Positions 13,188 through 25,335 of a stretch of DNA of 64,000 nt are shown here, piece after piece; the stretch's first letter is position 1, and the number at the start of each line of letters is the position of its first letter. Location of the stretch: positions 524,656-588,655 of the forward strand of contig JAVGVS010000179.1 of assembly GCA_032718565.1 (NCBI GenBank). The letters run 5' to 3'. The position numbers were made by a program, and so were the translations under genes. The notes beneath the pieces were generated by a model. That model was not told the DNA's origin. It saw nothing but the letters and a program-made list of their open reading frames with translations, and made no database searches. Source of the stretch: Distichodus sexfasciatus. Taxonomy: Eukaryota > Chordata > Actinopteri > Characiformes > Distichodontidae.

Positions 13188-16100
13188 ATGGCCTCCCAGC
13201 TGCAGGTGTTTTCTCCTCCGTCCGTGTCTTCCAGTGCCTTCTGCCGGGTGAAAAAGATGAAGGTGGAGAGCTGCGCGTGGGACGCCTCGGCCGCCGACGG
13301 CTACGGCTCTGTGGGCCAGGCCTACGGCTTCAACCCGGCTCAGGCGCTCCCGTTCGCCGCTTCCAGCCTGGTCTTCCCCCCGGCGTCCCGATGCCAGGTG
13401 GTGGTGCGTGCCGCCGACAGCACGGGCAGCCACGCACAGGGCTCGGGGCGCCGGGCTTCTCACGTCGCCGCCGTGCAGCACTCGGACCCGCACGTCTCCC
13501 GCGCTCAGCGGTACGGAGTGAAGAGGAAGAACGAGGAGGCGGACAGGTCGGCGGAGGGCGGCAGCGGCAGTGGTAGCGTGCAGATCCTGGAGGAACTGTC
13601 GGCGCCGGCGTTCTCTGCCCGTGCCGCCGGGGGCAACACCACGCAATCCATCCCCCACTCGGCGCCCACCACCAAGAGCAGCAGCTCCAACTGTGAGGGC
13701 GACTACCAGCTGGTCCAGCACGAGATCCTCTGCTCTGTTTCCAGCAGCTATGAGGTTCTGGAGTTCCTGGGACGCGGCACCTTCGGCCAGGTGGCCAAGT
13801 GCTGGAAGAGGGGCACCAATGAAATTGTGGCCATCAAAATTCTTAAGAACCACCCCTCGTATGCACGACAAGGCCAGATAGAGGTTAGTTATTCCATTTG
13901 AGTCAGTTAATTCGAATCAGGTGGATCTTGGGGACAGATGTTTCCAAAATCCTGTAAAGCTCAAATTGTTTTGGGTAGTTAACCCAAGCTTAAGGTAGTG
14001 ATAATCAGTGATTAATCGTAATAAAGGTAAAATGTGCAATTAATTGTAATATTGATTTGATTTGAACCACCAACTACACTGGGTGGATGTTCCCAAAGTT
14101 GGGGAATATTGAAATTTTTCAAAAACTGACTTAACAATGATCAATGACCAATGAACAATGACCTCTCTCCCAGGTGAGCATCCTGAACCGACTTAGCGCC
14201 GAGAACGCGGACGAGTACAACTTTGTGCGCTCCTACGAGTGTTTCCAGCACAAGGGCCACACGTGCCTGGTGTTCGAAATGCTGGAGCAGAACCTTTACG
14301 ACTTCCTAAAGCACAGCAAGTTCAGCCCCCTCCCTCTGCGTCACATCCGGCCCGTGCTGCAACAGGTGGCCACCGCCCTCATGAAGCTCAAGAGCCTGGG
14401 CCTTATCCACGCCGACCTGAAGCCCGAAAACATCATGCTGGTCGATCCGGTCCGGCAGCCCTACCGCGTCAAGGTGATCGACTTCGGCTCAGCCAGCCAC
14501 GTGTCCAAAGCTGTGTGCTCCACATACCTACAGTCTCGCTACTACAGGTGAGGGCGGCATGAGGGATGACGGGTGGATGGAGGATGTGGGCTTGTGGTTT
14601 GTGGAAACTTGATTGTTTTTTCCCTTAAGATCATGATTTCAATCTCGTTGCCACGTGATAGTGCTTTGGTTTAGAACTTGTTAGGGTTGTATTATTTTAA
14701 ATTTATTCGTTCCTCTGCAGAGCTCCAGAGATCATCCTCGGACTGCCGTTTTGCGAAGCCATTGACATGTGGTCGTTGGGCTGTGTGATCGCCGAACTCT
14801 TTCTCGGATGGCCACTGTATCCCGGAGCGTCTGAGTATGACCAGGTTAGATAAGCCCACTCTTGATATGCTGTGATTTTAATAAATCAGATGCCCTGAGG
14901 AGGGGATTCTTTGCTTTCATATGCAGAAAGATGAACGTGATTCTCTCTTTTTCTGCCAGATCCGGTATATTTCTCAGACCCAGGGCTTACCGGCGGAGTA
15001 TCTTCTTAGCGCTGGCACAAAAACCTCCCGCTTTTTCCATAGAGGGCCTGATTCAAGCTACCCACTGTGGAGACTAAAGGTGGGCCAGGGAAGATTTCAA
15101 CTGTTATGTTCAACATAATTAATCACCCTGCACAGGAATGTAATGTGCAACAAAGAATGAGAATGGAAAGAGAATGAAATGTTTATTTTTTTTATTTCTT
15201 TATTTCAATTTTTTTTTCAATCCAGACCCCAACAGAGCATGAGTCAGAGACCGGCATCAAGTCCAAAGAAGCACGAAAGTACATTTTCAATTGCCTGGAT
15301 GATATGATGCAGGTATTCCCACAAAACTCAGCCCCTATATGTTTTTGTTCTTGATCAGCACTTTCACGAACGGTAAACAGCCTGACGGTTAACCGTCCCC
15401 TTCGTGACCTCCGTGTCGAATTGTGGTCGTCCTCCAGGTCAATCTGTCCTCTCATCTGGAGGGCACGGACATGCTGGCGGAGAAAGCCGACCGGCGGGAG
15501 TTCATCGACCTGTTGAAGAGGATGCTGAGGCTGGACGCGGATAAGAGAATCACCCCCACAAAGACTTTAGCCCACCCCTTTGTCACCATGACACACTTGC
15601 TGGATTTCCCTCACAGCTCTCAGTAAGTTTGCGTTTGAGAAGTAGTGATATGACTTAAGGCAAGTCTTTTAGAACTGTCGCATGACCTAAAACGTTTTCC
15701 CTTTTCGCAGTGTGAAGTCCTGCTTCCAGAACATGGAGCTGTGTAAGCGCAGGAGCAGTAACTACGACAGTGGAAAGACTCTGTTTGCTGCTAATGCTGT
15801 TCCTGGCACTGCGGGCAACCTGACGGTGACCTTCAGCAGTCAGCTCAACCAGAACAACCAGGTGGGGATTACACTGCTGATCTGGAACGGGAGAGAGGAG
15901 GAGTGACGACAGTGCTGTTTAGAGATGGCGCAGATCGTTTGTGCAGATTTCCTCTTGGAGAATATCTTTATATAGTGACTCATCCTGTATATAGTGAATA
16001 TTGTAATGCCAAAATATTGCCGTTTTGCTTCTGTTTTGATTAAGTTTAAGTTGATTCTGACCACCACCACTACTTTAGATTTAGTCTTAGCCTTTAGACA

Positions 16101-18384
16101 CAAACGCTTATTTTTGTCACATTAAAGCAGTTTCTGTTGCGCTTTCATTTTTGTTTTGAAAGTGGTGAAACGAAGTTGTCGCATTCCAGCAGGAGATTTG
16201 TTCAACGTTTTTCGTCACATTTTTGGTTAACGTCGTTGACCACAGATCTTCAAATAGGCTTAAACAGCTGTAGGACTAAAACCCGGACCTCGGTTGTACT
16301 TACAGAACAGAGAGACGGCCATGCGACGAGTCTTGTTCTTGTGTGACGGGTAGAACGTTTTGATCTTTTAATCCCCGAGGTAACGGCTTTTTCTGTGCCT
16401 CTCCTTCAGGTTTCCTCTGCTGGTGGGGCAGTGCCTCTCCTCAACTACCAGCCTGCCCTCTATCAGCAGGCCACCATCAACATCCCAGGTCTGGCTCAGC
16501 CCAGCATGCCCCTGCAGAGCCGTCCCACTCAGCTGTGCGCCCAGCCCGAGCCCTTCCAGCAGACGCTCATCGTCTGCCCCCCCACCACCATACAGGGTAA
16601 ATACAAGATCAGCTGTTTTGTGTCAATATTAGGCATGGGCCGGTTGTAAGGTGTTGTACCACATTTTGGAGAAAAGTCACCCCATCGACAATCTGTACAT
16701 ACGAACACTGCAAAGACGTGTTCAGACAGACTCGCCAACCCCGACCAGATTTCTAGCTGCCGGCGAGCCGCAGCCAATGAGAGCAGAGGGTTTAAGTCGA
16801 AAATAAGGAAACGGGCATCTGATCTCAGCTCATAGCATTTGTTTTTCTTTTCACACATTTTATTTGGAACGGTCTTGGTGCTGGTTTTTGGTTGAAGTCC
16901 ATTATGAAACGCCTGTTTCGCTAGAGGGTGGCATCTAGTTACGGTTTCGTAGACCAGACGGTGTAGTTGGTGACCGCCTGCCTGTCTGTCGGGGTTGTGT
17001 AATGTGAACAGTTCAGCAATTCGACCCCTTTCGGAATTGCACTGTATTAGGGGTTATATTTATAATTGTATCATTTTATTTAGAAAAATTCAGTTACCCG
17101 TTCACTTCTGCTCCACGTCTGTTGTGTCAAAATGAAGTTGATCATTGTTCAGAGAAACTAGACGTTTCAAATGCTCACACATTTCAGAATAACACATTTT
17201 AGAGCTGTAATCGTCTACAAAATGACACCATTTTTGTCGTCTACAAAATGACACCATTTTTGTCCTTGTGCCTCATGTTAAGAAATTTAAGGTTGTAAAT
17301 TTCCGTGTTTATTGTTTCCTCGTCTCCGCCACCCAAGGACTCCCGTCCTCCAGCAAGACCTCTAGCTACCCGGTCAGGATGGAGAGCGGCGTTCCTGTTG
17401 TTCAGCAGAGCCAGAACGCTCAGCCTCTGCAGATCCAGCCGAGCGTTCTCACCCAGGTAAGCCCGTGCGCGTTACCCGCGCCAAACCGGCCAGCTCTAAA
17501 CTCTCGAATGTTTTGAAATTTTGGTAACAGAAGACTGCAGGAAGAGGAGAGGAGACCATATTTCAGCCAACGTGAGGTTTCGTTCCCGCAGTGGCTCGCG
17601 ATCTCACAGTCTTGTCTTTAACGCACCCGTGCTTTTTGCCCTCCCCCCTTTTTTTGTGTTTTTTTTTCTGCCACCCTACGGTGAAACCTTTCCCCCCCGC
17701 AGGGCTCCTGTACGCCGCTGATGGTTGCCACGCTGCACCCCCACGCCTCGGGCGTGTCGTCTCAGTACCCGCTGCCCCTGGCGCTGGGCTGCGGGGCAGG
17801 AAGGCCTTCCCTTCTGGAGCAGACAGCCACCGTGCTGGTAAAGAGAGACTCGACCAGGACTTCACCACTAACATCTTTCATCCCCCGACTCCAACCCGAC
17901 GTCCCTCCCCCCCATCCCTCATGACTCTATTTTCTTGTGTTTTGCTCTCACTCTTTAGGCTTTTTTTTCGTTTTTGCCGCTCTGACAATCTCCATATTTT
18001 CTTGTCATTTTCTCCATTCTTTGTATTTCTTAATTTGAAAATCAAACGAGGGCATGATCCATGTATTTCTCTCTTTCAGCTGTTTATTTTTCTTCTGTCC
18101 CCCTTTCTTTTTTTTGTCTCTGTTTCTCACGTATGGTCTTACTCTTGCTTGTCTAATCTTTTTTTTTTTCTTTTCTTTTCTTTCTTTCGTTCTCTCCCAT
18201 TTACTCTTGCTCTCTTTTCTCCCCCACTCGCTCGCTCTTGCCTGTTTACTCTCGTTCTCTCTCCTTCCTCTTCTCTCTTATTTACGTCTTCCTTCTGTTT
18301 CTCACGCATGGTCTTGCTCTTGCTTGCCTGGTGTTTTCTCATCCTCTTTCTTTTTCCTCTCTCGCACATACACACTACGTCTCG

Positions 18385-18419
<35 letters not shown>

Positions 18420-21400
18420 GCTAGCGTGTTTTCTCTCCCCATCCCCCACTCCCTCCCCCGTCCATTTTCTCTCTCTCTCTCAGCGCAGGTTTGCTCCAGG
18501 CATGGGACGCATGTAGTGGCTCGCCTGATTGTTCGCTTGCAGCTTCTCGTTATCACACGCCGCTCCTCCCCTCACTCCCGGATCTTTTTTTTTTTTTCCC
18601 CTCTCAGGGAAGGAAGCTCGCCTCATCCTCAACTCAAGACTCAAGACCTTCTCCTTCCTCTTTCCCCTCCCCCCACTCCTCCTCCTCCTCTCATAGCGCA
18701 GTCTGTTCACAGGTCTTTTGGCCTTGTGTTCACCATCATTGCCCTCCCCCCAAATCACTATGCAAAGTTGACTTTCAATTTTAGTCTCATTCTAAAGCGT
18801 TTTTAACAGCTAGTGCTTCTTCCTACAGGTTGCTGGACTTTTGAGCTGCTTTTTCCTCCCCATTTCCTCTTTTTTATTTTCACTTTGCCCTCCATTACTT
18901 TGTGAAATGCTTTGAAAAGGGTTTTATTTGTTGCACGCCGTGCTGGTCTTGGCTTTGGAAATGTCGTGAATGTGCACCTGCGCTTTTGGCAAAACTAGGG
19001 GCTTTATGTTGTGTTTTTTTTTTTTTTTTTTTTTTTTATTAAGGATCCAGAATTAAGAGCGCTTGACTCCATACAGATGTGGAACGGCTGAATGTGGGCT
19101 GCGCTTTACTGTCTCTAGTCATGCTCAGGCTGTCTGTTCTCCATCAGCATGCTGGTTCGAGGGACCGTAAACCGAACGAATGCCCTGTGCGACGTTAACG
19201 GGCGTTAATTTCTCATTTCCTCGTCACGCAAGCGGTTTCTCTTGCAGTGGTTATGAGCCGTAACGCAGGTTTCAGAGCAACAAGATGTGAGATTTGCATC
19301 GCAGACGTGTTGTCCTTGAGCGCCTGTCTTTCTGTGCCTTCTCAGCAGGCCTGGCAGACGGGCGCGCAGCAAATCCTCCTCCCCTCCGCCTGGCAGCAGG
19401 TTCCTGGCATGGCCCTCCACGGCACGGGGGCTGCGACCAACCTCACCGAGTCGCCCCTCGAGACCATTCTCTCAGACGGCTCCGCCAAGCAGACGTCCAG
19501 CTGGAGGTAAACTCACGTTTGGAACGGTCACTTATTTTTGGCCACTTTTTCCATCTACTACTGGGCTTTAAAACATCCATTTCGGGGTTTTATTTCTAAC
19601 TGTGACATCATCTCACACACTTCCAGAGCTTCTCACAGCACCGTCCTCCAGCAGAACCCTCACGCTCTGGACTCCACTCAGTCTGCCGCTCGCGGAGCGT
19701 CCAACTTCACTCGTTCATCTCAGAGCAAGAGGAGCAGGGCTCGCTGCCAGGAACCCAGTAGCAAGTACTGTCAGCTTGGGTAAGATACACAAACTTTAAC
19801 TGCTTTTGTGATTACCACAATAAAAATGAGTTTGACAACTTTATAGAAATAGAGATAAAGAAACCAGATTAATTGTCCTTCTCTTTCTGCAGTGGTCTGG
19901 TTGGCTCTTCAGCCTACAGCGCCGCTCTCTCCCAGCCAATCATCATCTCCGACACCCCCAGCCCCGCGGTCAGCGTCATCACCATCCACAGCGACTCTGA
20001 CGAGGAGGACGAGAGGAAGTTCCACCCTGCCAGGTGAGGCCCACTCCTTTTCGTGGCACTGATGTCCTTACTTTATCACATCCCTTATAATAATAATAAT
20101 GACCTTTATTTCCCCCAACAGTGTGCCCAGTCAGAGAGCGAACGTTATCAGCTGTGTGACTGTCCACGACTCGGACTCGTCCACTGCTAGTCCTTTGACC
20201 CCTCTGCCCCGGAACGGTACCCAAGCAGCCCAGTCCTCACGCTTGGCCAAGTCCCTTGCTGTTGTTGCTCCTTCTGTGAAAACCCAGCCTGGTGAAAGCT
20301 CTGCCTCGGCCAAACTGGCTACAGGTACGTTGGTGGAGTTTTCAAGTCATTTTTGTGTCGAGAAGCAATTCTGAGAAAAATGTGTTAAAAGTAGAGCTGG
20401 GAATGTAACTGCATGCAATTCATCCGGAAATCTTGGAAACAACTATTGACATTAGTTTAAACTGCAGTGCAGTGGTTTGGTTGAAATTGCGGACGCATAT
20501 GTTTGATGGTGTGCGAGCATCAGCATTTTGTCTCCATTTTTGTCTCTTATTGTAGGCTGAATACTGCATGTAACCAGAATGTCTCTTCTTCTAGTTTAAA
20601 GTTTACATTTTATATTTTATTTATATATTTCTTATTCTGTGCCTTATTTTTTGTTCTTTGTTCCTTGTTCTTTCTTTTTTTGCCCTGTTAAAGCTTGTAC
20701 AGTATATAGCAGAGCTGACAAAGTTTATTAACAATTTGCAAACATAAATTTAACATTTAATTCGCTTCTACTTTGTGTAAACGGAAACTGTCTCATGTTC
20801 TTAAAAACTTCAGATCCTTCATGTTGAGAAAAATCTTCAAACTCTCTGTTCTTAGGAACCATTAGCCTGCACAAACCGACATCTTTGTTATTCCACACAC
20901 ACACTCCGTGCTGTACGGTGGAGCTTTATACGTTGGAAAACTGGCTTTTGAATATACTGTCTTAATTCATACACTGAAGTGAAGGAATGTGATATAACAC
21001 GTCAGTAATTGAAGTACTTGATCCTAGAAGTTATGGCTGAAATGACTGTTTGTCCTTTGTTTAGGGGTCCCACAAACTACTTACATCAAGCCTAAGAAGG
21101 CAGCTATACGCCACCCCTGCAGCTCAGGGGAGGGAGCTGCTCACCAGGAGCTCAGCAGATCCCAACCACTCAACCTCAGCCAGGTAAGCAACCAGCAGCC
21201 AGAACTCATGCTTCTGTTATTGTATTGTGTCCTGTTATTTACTTCTTCAGTTCTGTTTCACTCATAAAGTCTCCTGTTCGTGAGAAGTCCCTTGTAGGGA
21301 GGCTTTATGGGTTCGTTTAAAGCCCTAGGATCAATTTTTTGCGGTACCGCAATTTGGTCCGAGACTAGATTCAGTAAATTCAGTTTATGACTAACTACCT

Positions 21401-21833
21401 GCCCACCTTTTTTCCCCTGCCCTCTCAGGCCACCGTCTCGTCGTCCCAGGACCGCACAGGCAGCAGCTCGTCGTTGCTGCACCGCCAGCAGACGTTCCCG
21501 CCTTCTTCCTCGCAGTACCGCCTCCAGGACGCGCTGCCGTTCCGCGCTGCGCCTGGCCTCTACAGCTACCCGGCCTCGGCCTCCCACGCCGTGGAGCAGC
21601 TGTTGGTGCCGGGCTCCTCCTCGTCGCCCTCCTCTTCTTCCTCCTCCTCCCTCCACGCCTCCGGCCACTACGCCGCCGGCCTCGTCCCGAAAGACTCGGT
21701 CCACGGCCTGCCCACTCACTACCAGCAGCATTTCCCCACCCACCCTTATGTTGGCGCGAGCGCCAGGGGGAGCGCCGCCTACGTCGGCTACCAGCTGAGT
21801 CCTCGCCGAGTCCCTCAGTACCCCTACATCTGA
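13188..21833 (+). CDS. hipk1: hipk1: homeodomain-interacting protein kinase 1 (16 coding exons, about 1119 aa)
   Basis: Exons: 13188-13883, 14174-14547, 14721-14844, 14960-15079, 15226-15312, 15438-15622, 15711-15861, 16410-16596, 17338-17456, 17703-17837, 19346-19506, 19627-19779, 19893-20033, 20122-20324, 21065-21183, 21429-21833 (TGA). All junctions are GT-AG and in frame. The start MASQLQVFSPPSVSSSAFC is the HIPK1 N-terminus (HIPK2 differs). K25 lies in a PsiKxE sumoylation-type motif (MKVE). The kinase domain starts near residue 188: glycine loop GRGTFG 195-200, VAIK lysine 217, HADLKPEN with catalytic D313, DFG at D335, and STYLQSRYYR with the tyrosine of the STY loop (Y350) that HIPKs autophosphorylate. 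The tail includes DTPSPAVSVITI, the Ser/Ala/Tyr-rich region and a C-terminal YPYI. From the family: a nuclear dual-specificity kinase acting on homeodomain factors, p53 and CtBP. Human HIPK1 is slightly longer (1210 aa). Confidence 0.97.
17211..17262 (+). repeat. 26-bp perfect tandem duplication in hipk1 intron 8
   Basis: A 26-bp unit beginning TCGTCTACAAAATGACACCA occurs twice head-to-tail (17211-17236 and 17237-17262) with no differences, indicating a recent slippage or duplication. Confidence 0.9.
17880..18830 (+). repeat. Pyrimidine-rich (CT) low-complexity tract in hipk1 intron 10
   Basis: Nearly 1 kb with a very strong C+T bias on the + strand, including (CT)n at about 18380-18420 and 18469-18480 and many TTTCTTTTC runs. 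It yields long spurious ORFs (Ser/Leu/Phe-rich on +, Arg/Glu/Lys-rich on -). Such tracts can form triplex DNA and supply polypyrimidine signals. Confidence 0.9.
19009..19037 (+). repeat. Poly-T tract in hipk1 intron 10
   Basis: Near-uninterrupted run of T at about 19013-19037; could be a retroposon poly-A tail in reverse orientation, but no element body was recognised. Confidence 0.6.
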
Positions 21834-23180
21834 GTTTTTTTTTGGGCGGGCTCTTTTTGTCCCGGCGCTTCCCCCTCACCCGTGACTTGCCATCGAAAAC
21901 TGCTGCGATGTTAACTGCTATTACCTATTTAATTGAACTATTTTAGAGATTTTTTTTTTTAAAGGTTGATATCTAGAAAGTATTTCTATTTTACCGTTCT
22001 CGAATTTGTATCCTTCCTTTTTCTTTTCCCAGAAGTCTCGTTCCTTGTTTAGAGTTTCTGTTTTTCTTAGAGCGAGATAACGTGCTGACGTGTGGTGATG
22101 ACGAAACGACGTTCTTTAGCAATAGAGTAACACTATCGAGACGCTGACGTATAAAGGGACGGCGGGATCATGCTACAACGCGAGCCCTGTAGTTTTTTTC
22201 CTCTGTGCTACTACTAAAAAGAAATCCACACTAACTTTATAACCCACTTTGAAACCCCTGTTTAGTCTTGTTTTAATGTGTTTTTTAATGTTTAGTACCT
22301 TTTTCCCTTATCGTTTTAAGTTATGTCACACTGTCTTGATTTTTACTTTACTGGAAGGTGCGTATTGAAGTGACTGCAATAGAGGGAGGGAAGGAGGGAG
22401 GGGGGGTGAGAAAAGAGAAAAGGAGACCCGGTGTGTGTACGGCGCCTAAACGGCTCCATTATTTAAGTCGAAACTTAAGTGTTAGTCAGAGGCAAGGTAG
22501 AATCGTAGGACGTATGTTGTGCAAAACATAAACTAATAGATTTTCCTCTCTTGTTTTTAATCTCGTTGAAGTCTGTTATCCTCGTCAGGGGATGGGGTTG
22601 TGGGGGGGAGGCGGTAAAAAAAACAAAAACAAAACTGTGATCATGTCCAAACCAATGAGTATGTACTGACTAGAAATTTCCTTTTGCCGTTTCTCTGTAA
22701 GGATCTTCCTGTAAGGCGGCGGAGCGACTTGTGCCGCTCCGTTTGCCAAAATTGACGTGATGTTAATGTTCTCTGGATGCTATTAAGAGTAGAAGTTGCT
22801 TTACGAAACCAACTAACACCAAAAAAAATGTAACAAACTCTAGGGCTCAATTGTTGGTGAGCTTTTGAGCATCTTTTTATGTCCCATGCCTGCATCCGTG
22901 GATAAACTGTGGTTGACCCTATAACAGTGCAGGTGCCCTCTGTAGGGTACAAGTCCTTTGCTCAAAAGTACACTGGCCGAACTGTCTTACCTGTTCTGCT
23001 CTCCACAAGACGATGTGCCTTGACATTCTCTCTCTCTCTCCATGTTTGGCGTCAGTTTTTGAAGTCAAGAGTGCGTTTTCTCATCGACCACAAAAGTACT
23101 GTATGCATTTTGTAACGTCAAATTATGAGAGTACAACACCACTGTTGTAATACCATCAAATAAAGGACACAATTCTATCT
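21834..23180 (+). other. hipk1: hipk1 3' UTR with polyadenylation signal
   Basis: About 1.3 kb following the TGA. It contains T-runs, a G-rich segment (GGGAGGGAAGGAGGGAGGG near 22385) and ends with AATAAA at 23159-23164. HIPK transcripts characteristically have long 3' UTRs. Confidence 0.7.
23159..23164 (+). terminator. hipk1: AATAAA polyadenylation signal of hipk1
   Basis: ATCAAATAAAGGACAC is the first canonical AATAAA after the hipk1 stop codon on this strand and is followed by T/GT-rich sequence (TCTATCTCTGTCGC). Confidence 0.65.
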
Positions 23181-23323
23181 CTGTCGCATTTTGATTCAGT
23201 GGCTAAATACAAGTAGATTCTTTACTAAGAAATTACTTCATTACTTGTGTAAGAGCACTAACGTACCTGATATTAGCTGTGCTTGAATATTTAAAGTATT
23301 TTATTGGTCTTGGTAAAGGTTAA

Positions 23324-23975
23324 CAGAGGTGGGCACAGTGGGTAACTTCATTACTTTTGTGAAAGTACAGCTACCACTAGTCAAATGTTACTCCAGTACA
23401 AGTGAAAGTCGTACAGTCAAAATTTTACCCAAGTTAAAGTACTGAAGTACTTGTTTTAAAAATACTTAAGTATTAAAAGTACATCTTTCACAGTATTGTT
23501 GCATTATTGCTACAACACTTACAATACCTAATTGTACAGTGCAATAGCTGTAAATGCAGCTTGTTCAGAACATAACATCAACATTCCAACCTGCTTAAAA
23601 CCCAGCTCTGCACCTACAGCTTCGTGACTTTCCAACAGCAGCAGTGTTTTACTCAAGACCGAAAACAGCAGAACTGTCTGAACTTGGTTTTATAGTTCCA
23701 GTCTACAGGCGTGACTAACCCTGCTGATTCCTGACAGACTGTCACCTGCCAAACAACAAATCACCTTTTAGAAAAAGGGGAATAACATCCACTTTCTCCA
23801 CAGATTTGAAAGTAACGAGTAACGAGAACCTTGATAAAAATGTAGTGAAGTGAAAAGTACGGTATTTGTCTTAAAAATGTAGTGAAGTGGAAGTCATAAG
23901 TTTCCAAATAAAATACTACTCCAGTGAAGTACAGATACTCAAAAACTCTACTTAAGCACAGTCCTCAAGTAAATG
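23324..23975. mobile_element. hAT-like non-autonomous DNA transposon
   Basis: Begins CAGAGGTGGGCACAGTGGG and is composed of stop-rich sequence full of AAGTACTT/AGTACTTG motifs (GTTACTCCAGTACAAGTG, TACTGAAGTACTTG). This is the pattern of a very common teleost hAT-type family. The right end merges with the adjacent Tigger-like remnant, so the 3' boundary is approximate. Confidence 0.65.
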
Positions 23976-24925
23976 TACTTATGAGTTTTTCAAGATACGA
24001 GCCGTCTCTAGGCCGTTTTTTTTGCTTTGAGTTGAGAGCTAAAATTCGGGTTACGAGCCAGCTGGGCGTGCGACGGCGCTATGTAGGGCTGGGTATCGTC
24101 GCTGATTTCCTGAATCGATCCGATTCCGATTCACAAGGTCATGATCCGATTCAATTCTCGATTCGATATCGATTTATTTAGAGATTTCTTTGCGTCAATA
24201 CTAGTTTTGCTTGGTTATAGAATTAGGCCAGACGGTGATTTGAGCGGAGCAGCTTCAGCCACGGCTCTATTTGGTTTGGGTTTGGCCGGTCTCACGTTTT
24301 TATAGCTCTCCTTGCGCGGTCGCGACAAGTAGTGCATAGCCGCAGGACAAGATCCATCCGCGAATTACCCTATTTTTCGAGCGAGAATCGATATTGATCG
24401 GTGAATCGATTTTTTGAACCCAGCCCTACTATTTAATGACACTTGCCTAAGTCATTTCAGAAACATAATAAAGGGAGGATGAAACAGACCACATTGGACA
24501 GGTTTTTATCGAAAACCCCTGCAGATGAAGGGAGCAAAGCGTGGCGAAACGGGCAAAAATCAGCCAATAAGACTCAGTTATTCAGTTCAGCCTTTCTCCT
24601 CGACCTTCATCAGCATCTTCAAGTCGTCTGATCTCCAAGGCAAGTGCTGTACATTATACTTAATAAAACCAGTTCATTGCAGTACATTCTATTGTGTTGT
24701 GTTTTTATACAATATCCGTTATTTATGAGCACATTTCTCTTATTTAAAATCATGTAACAAAGAAAATGCAGTGTTTTTGCGTGTGTGTGGGGGTGGGCGG
24801 CGGTCCGGAACGTATTAATGGCATTTCAATTGATTTCAATGGGGAAAACTGATTTGACATACGAGTAATTTGAGTTACGAGCTCCGTCACGGAACGAATT
24901 AAACTCGTAAGTCAAGGCACCACTG
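23950..24925 (+). mobile_element. Tigger/pogo-like transposon remnant, interrupted by an hAT MITE
   Basis: The left part (TTTTCAAGATACGAGCC, GGGTTACGAGCC) and right end (TTTGAGTTACGAGCTCCGTC, CTCGTAAGTCAAGGCACCAC) have the TACGAG/CTCGTA end sequences of fish Tigger elements. Between them, near 24480-24540, is a short open stretch with the peptide MKQTTLDRFLSKTP, typical of the C-terminus of Tigger (DDE) transposases. The central transposase is missing, so the copy is dead. A 345-bp hAT MITE sits inside it at 24084-24428. Confidence 0.7.
24084..24428. mobile_element. hAT-type MITE, copy 1 (TAGGGCTGGGT ... ACCCAGCCCTA)
   Basis: A 345-bp element with perfect 11-bp inverted ends TAGGGCTGGGT and ACCCAGCCCTA and internal GATTCCGATTCACAAGGTCA and TCGATTTATTTAGAGA. 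Further copies are at 49060-49615 and 50537-50829. The flanks of this copy do not show a clear 8-bp duplication. Confidence 0.85.
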
Positions 24926-25335
24926 TATTTGAATTCAAGTGTTACGGTAAAATGCCGAGAATATTACAAAATGATGATTAAACTGGCTCAAATCTACATC
25001 ACGTTGGCACAAAGTAACATTTAAATATGCTAATATGTTAAGATTTTATGCAATCAGTTGCTGGATAAATTTCATTGAACACAAAAATTGTGAAAAATTT
25101 CACTATTGTCAGGAGAGATAATTGTGAAAAGAAAGAAACTAGCCTAAACTAGACATAAACTAGCCTGCCTGAAAGCGACCTTTAGAGGTACAATAATATA
25201 AAAATTAAGTTTTACATGTTGAAATCAAGATGATGTGCTTTAGAGCTTCTTCGTGTTGTGATTGTTCTGGTGTCCGTAAGGAGGCGTAGTTCTGCAGGTT
25301 TTTGTCTTACTGCCTACGTCATCACTACCCACTCG

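Noticed and set aside
13089..13871. 260-codon ORF on the minus strand
   Set aside because: Antisense shadow of GC-rich hipk1 exon 1, which has the conserved reading frame on the plus strand.
17591..18806. Long + strand ORFs (277 and 250 codons) in hipk1 intron 10
   Set aside because: They are translations of a pyrimidine-rich tract (Ser/Leu/Phe runs) with no domain, and they overlap real hipk1 exon 10 in another frame.
21258..21879. Two minus-strand ORFs of about 160 codons
   Set aside because: Antisense of the last hipk1 exon; Arg/Gly-rich composition from GC bias only.
24443..24728. Possible host gene with the peptide TTLDRFLSKTP
   Set aside because: The motif and flanking ends fit a dead Tigger-like transposon, not a cellular gene.
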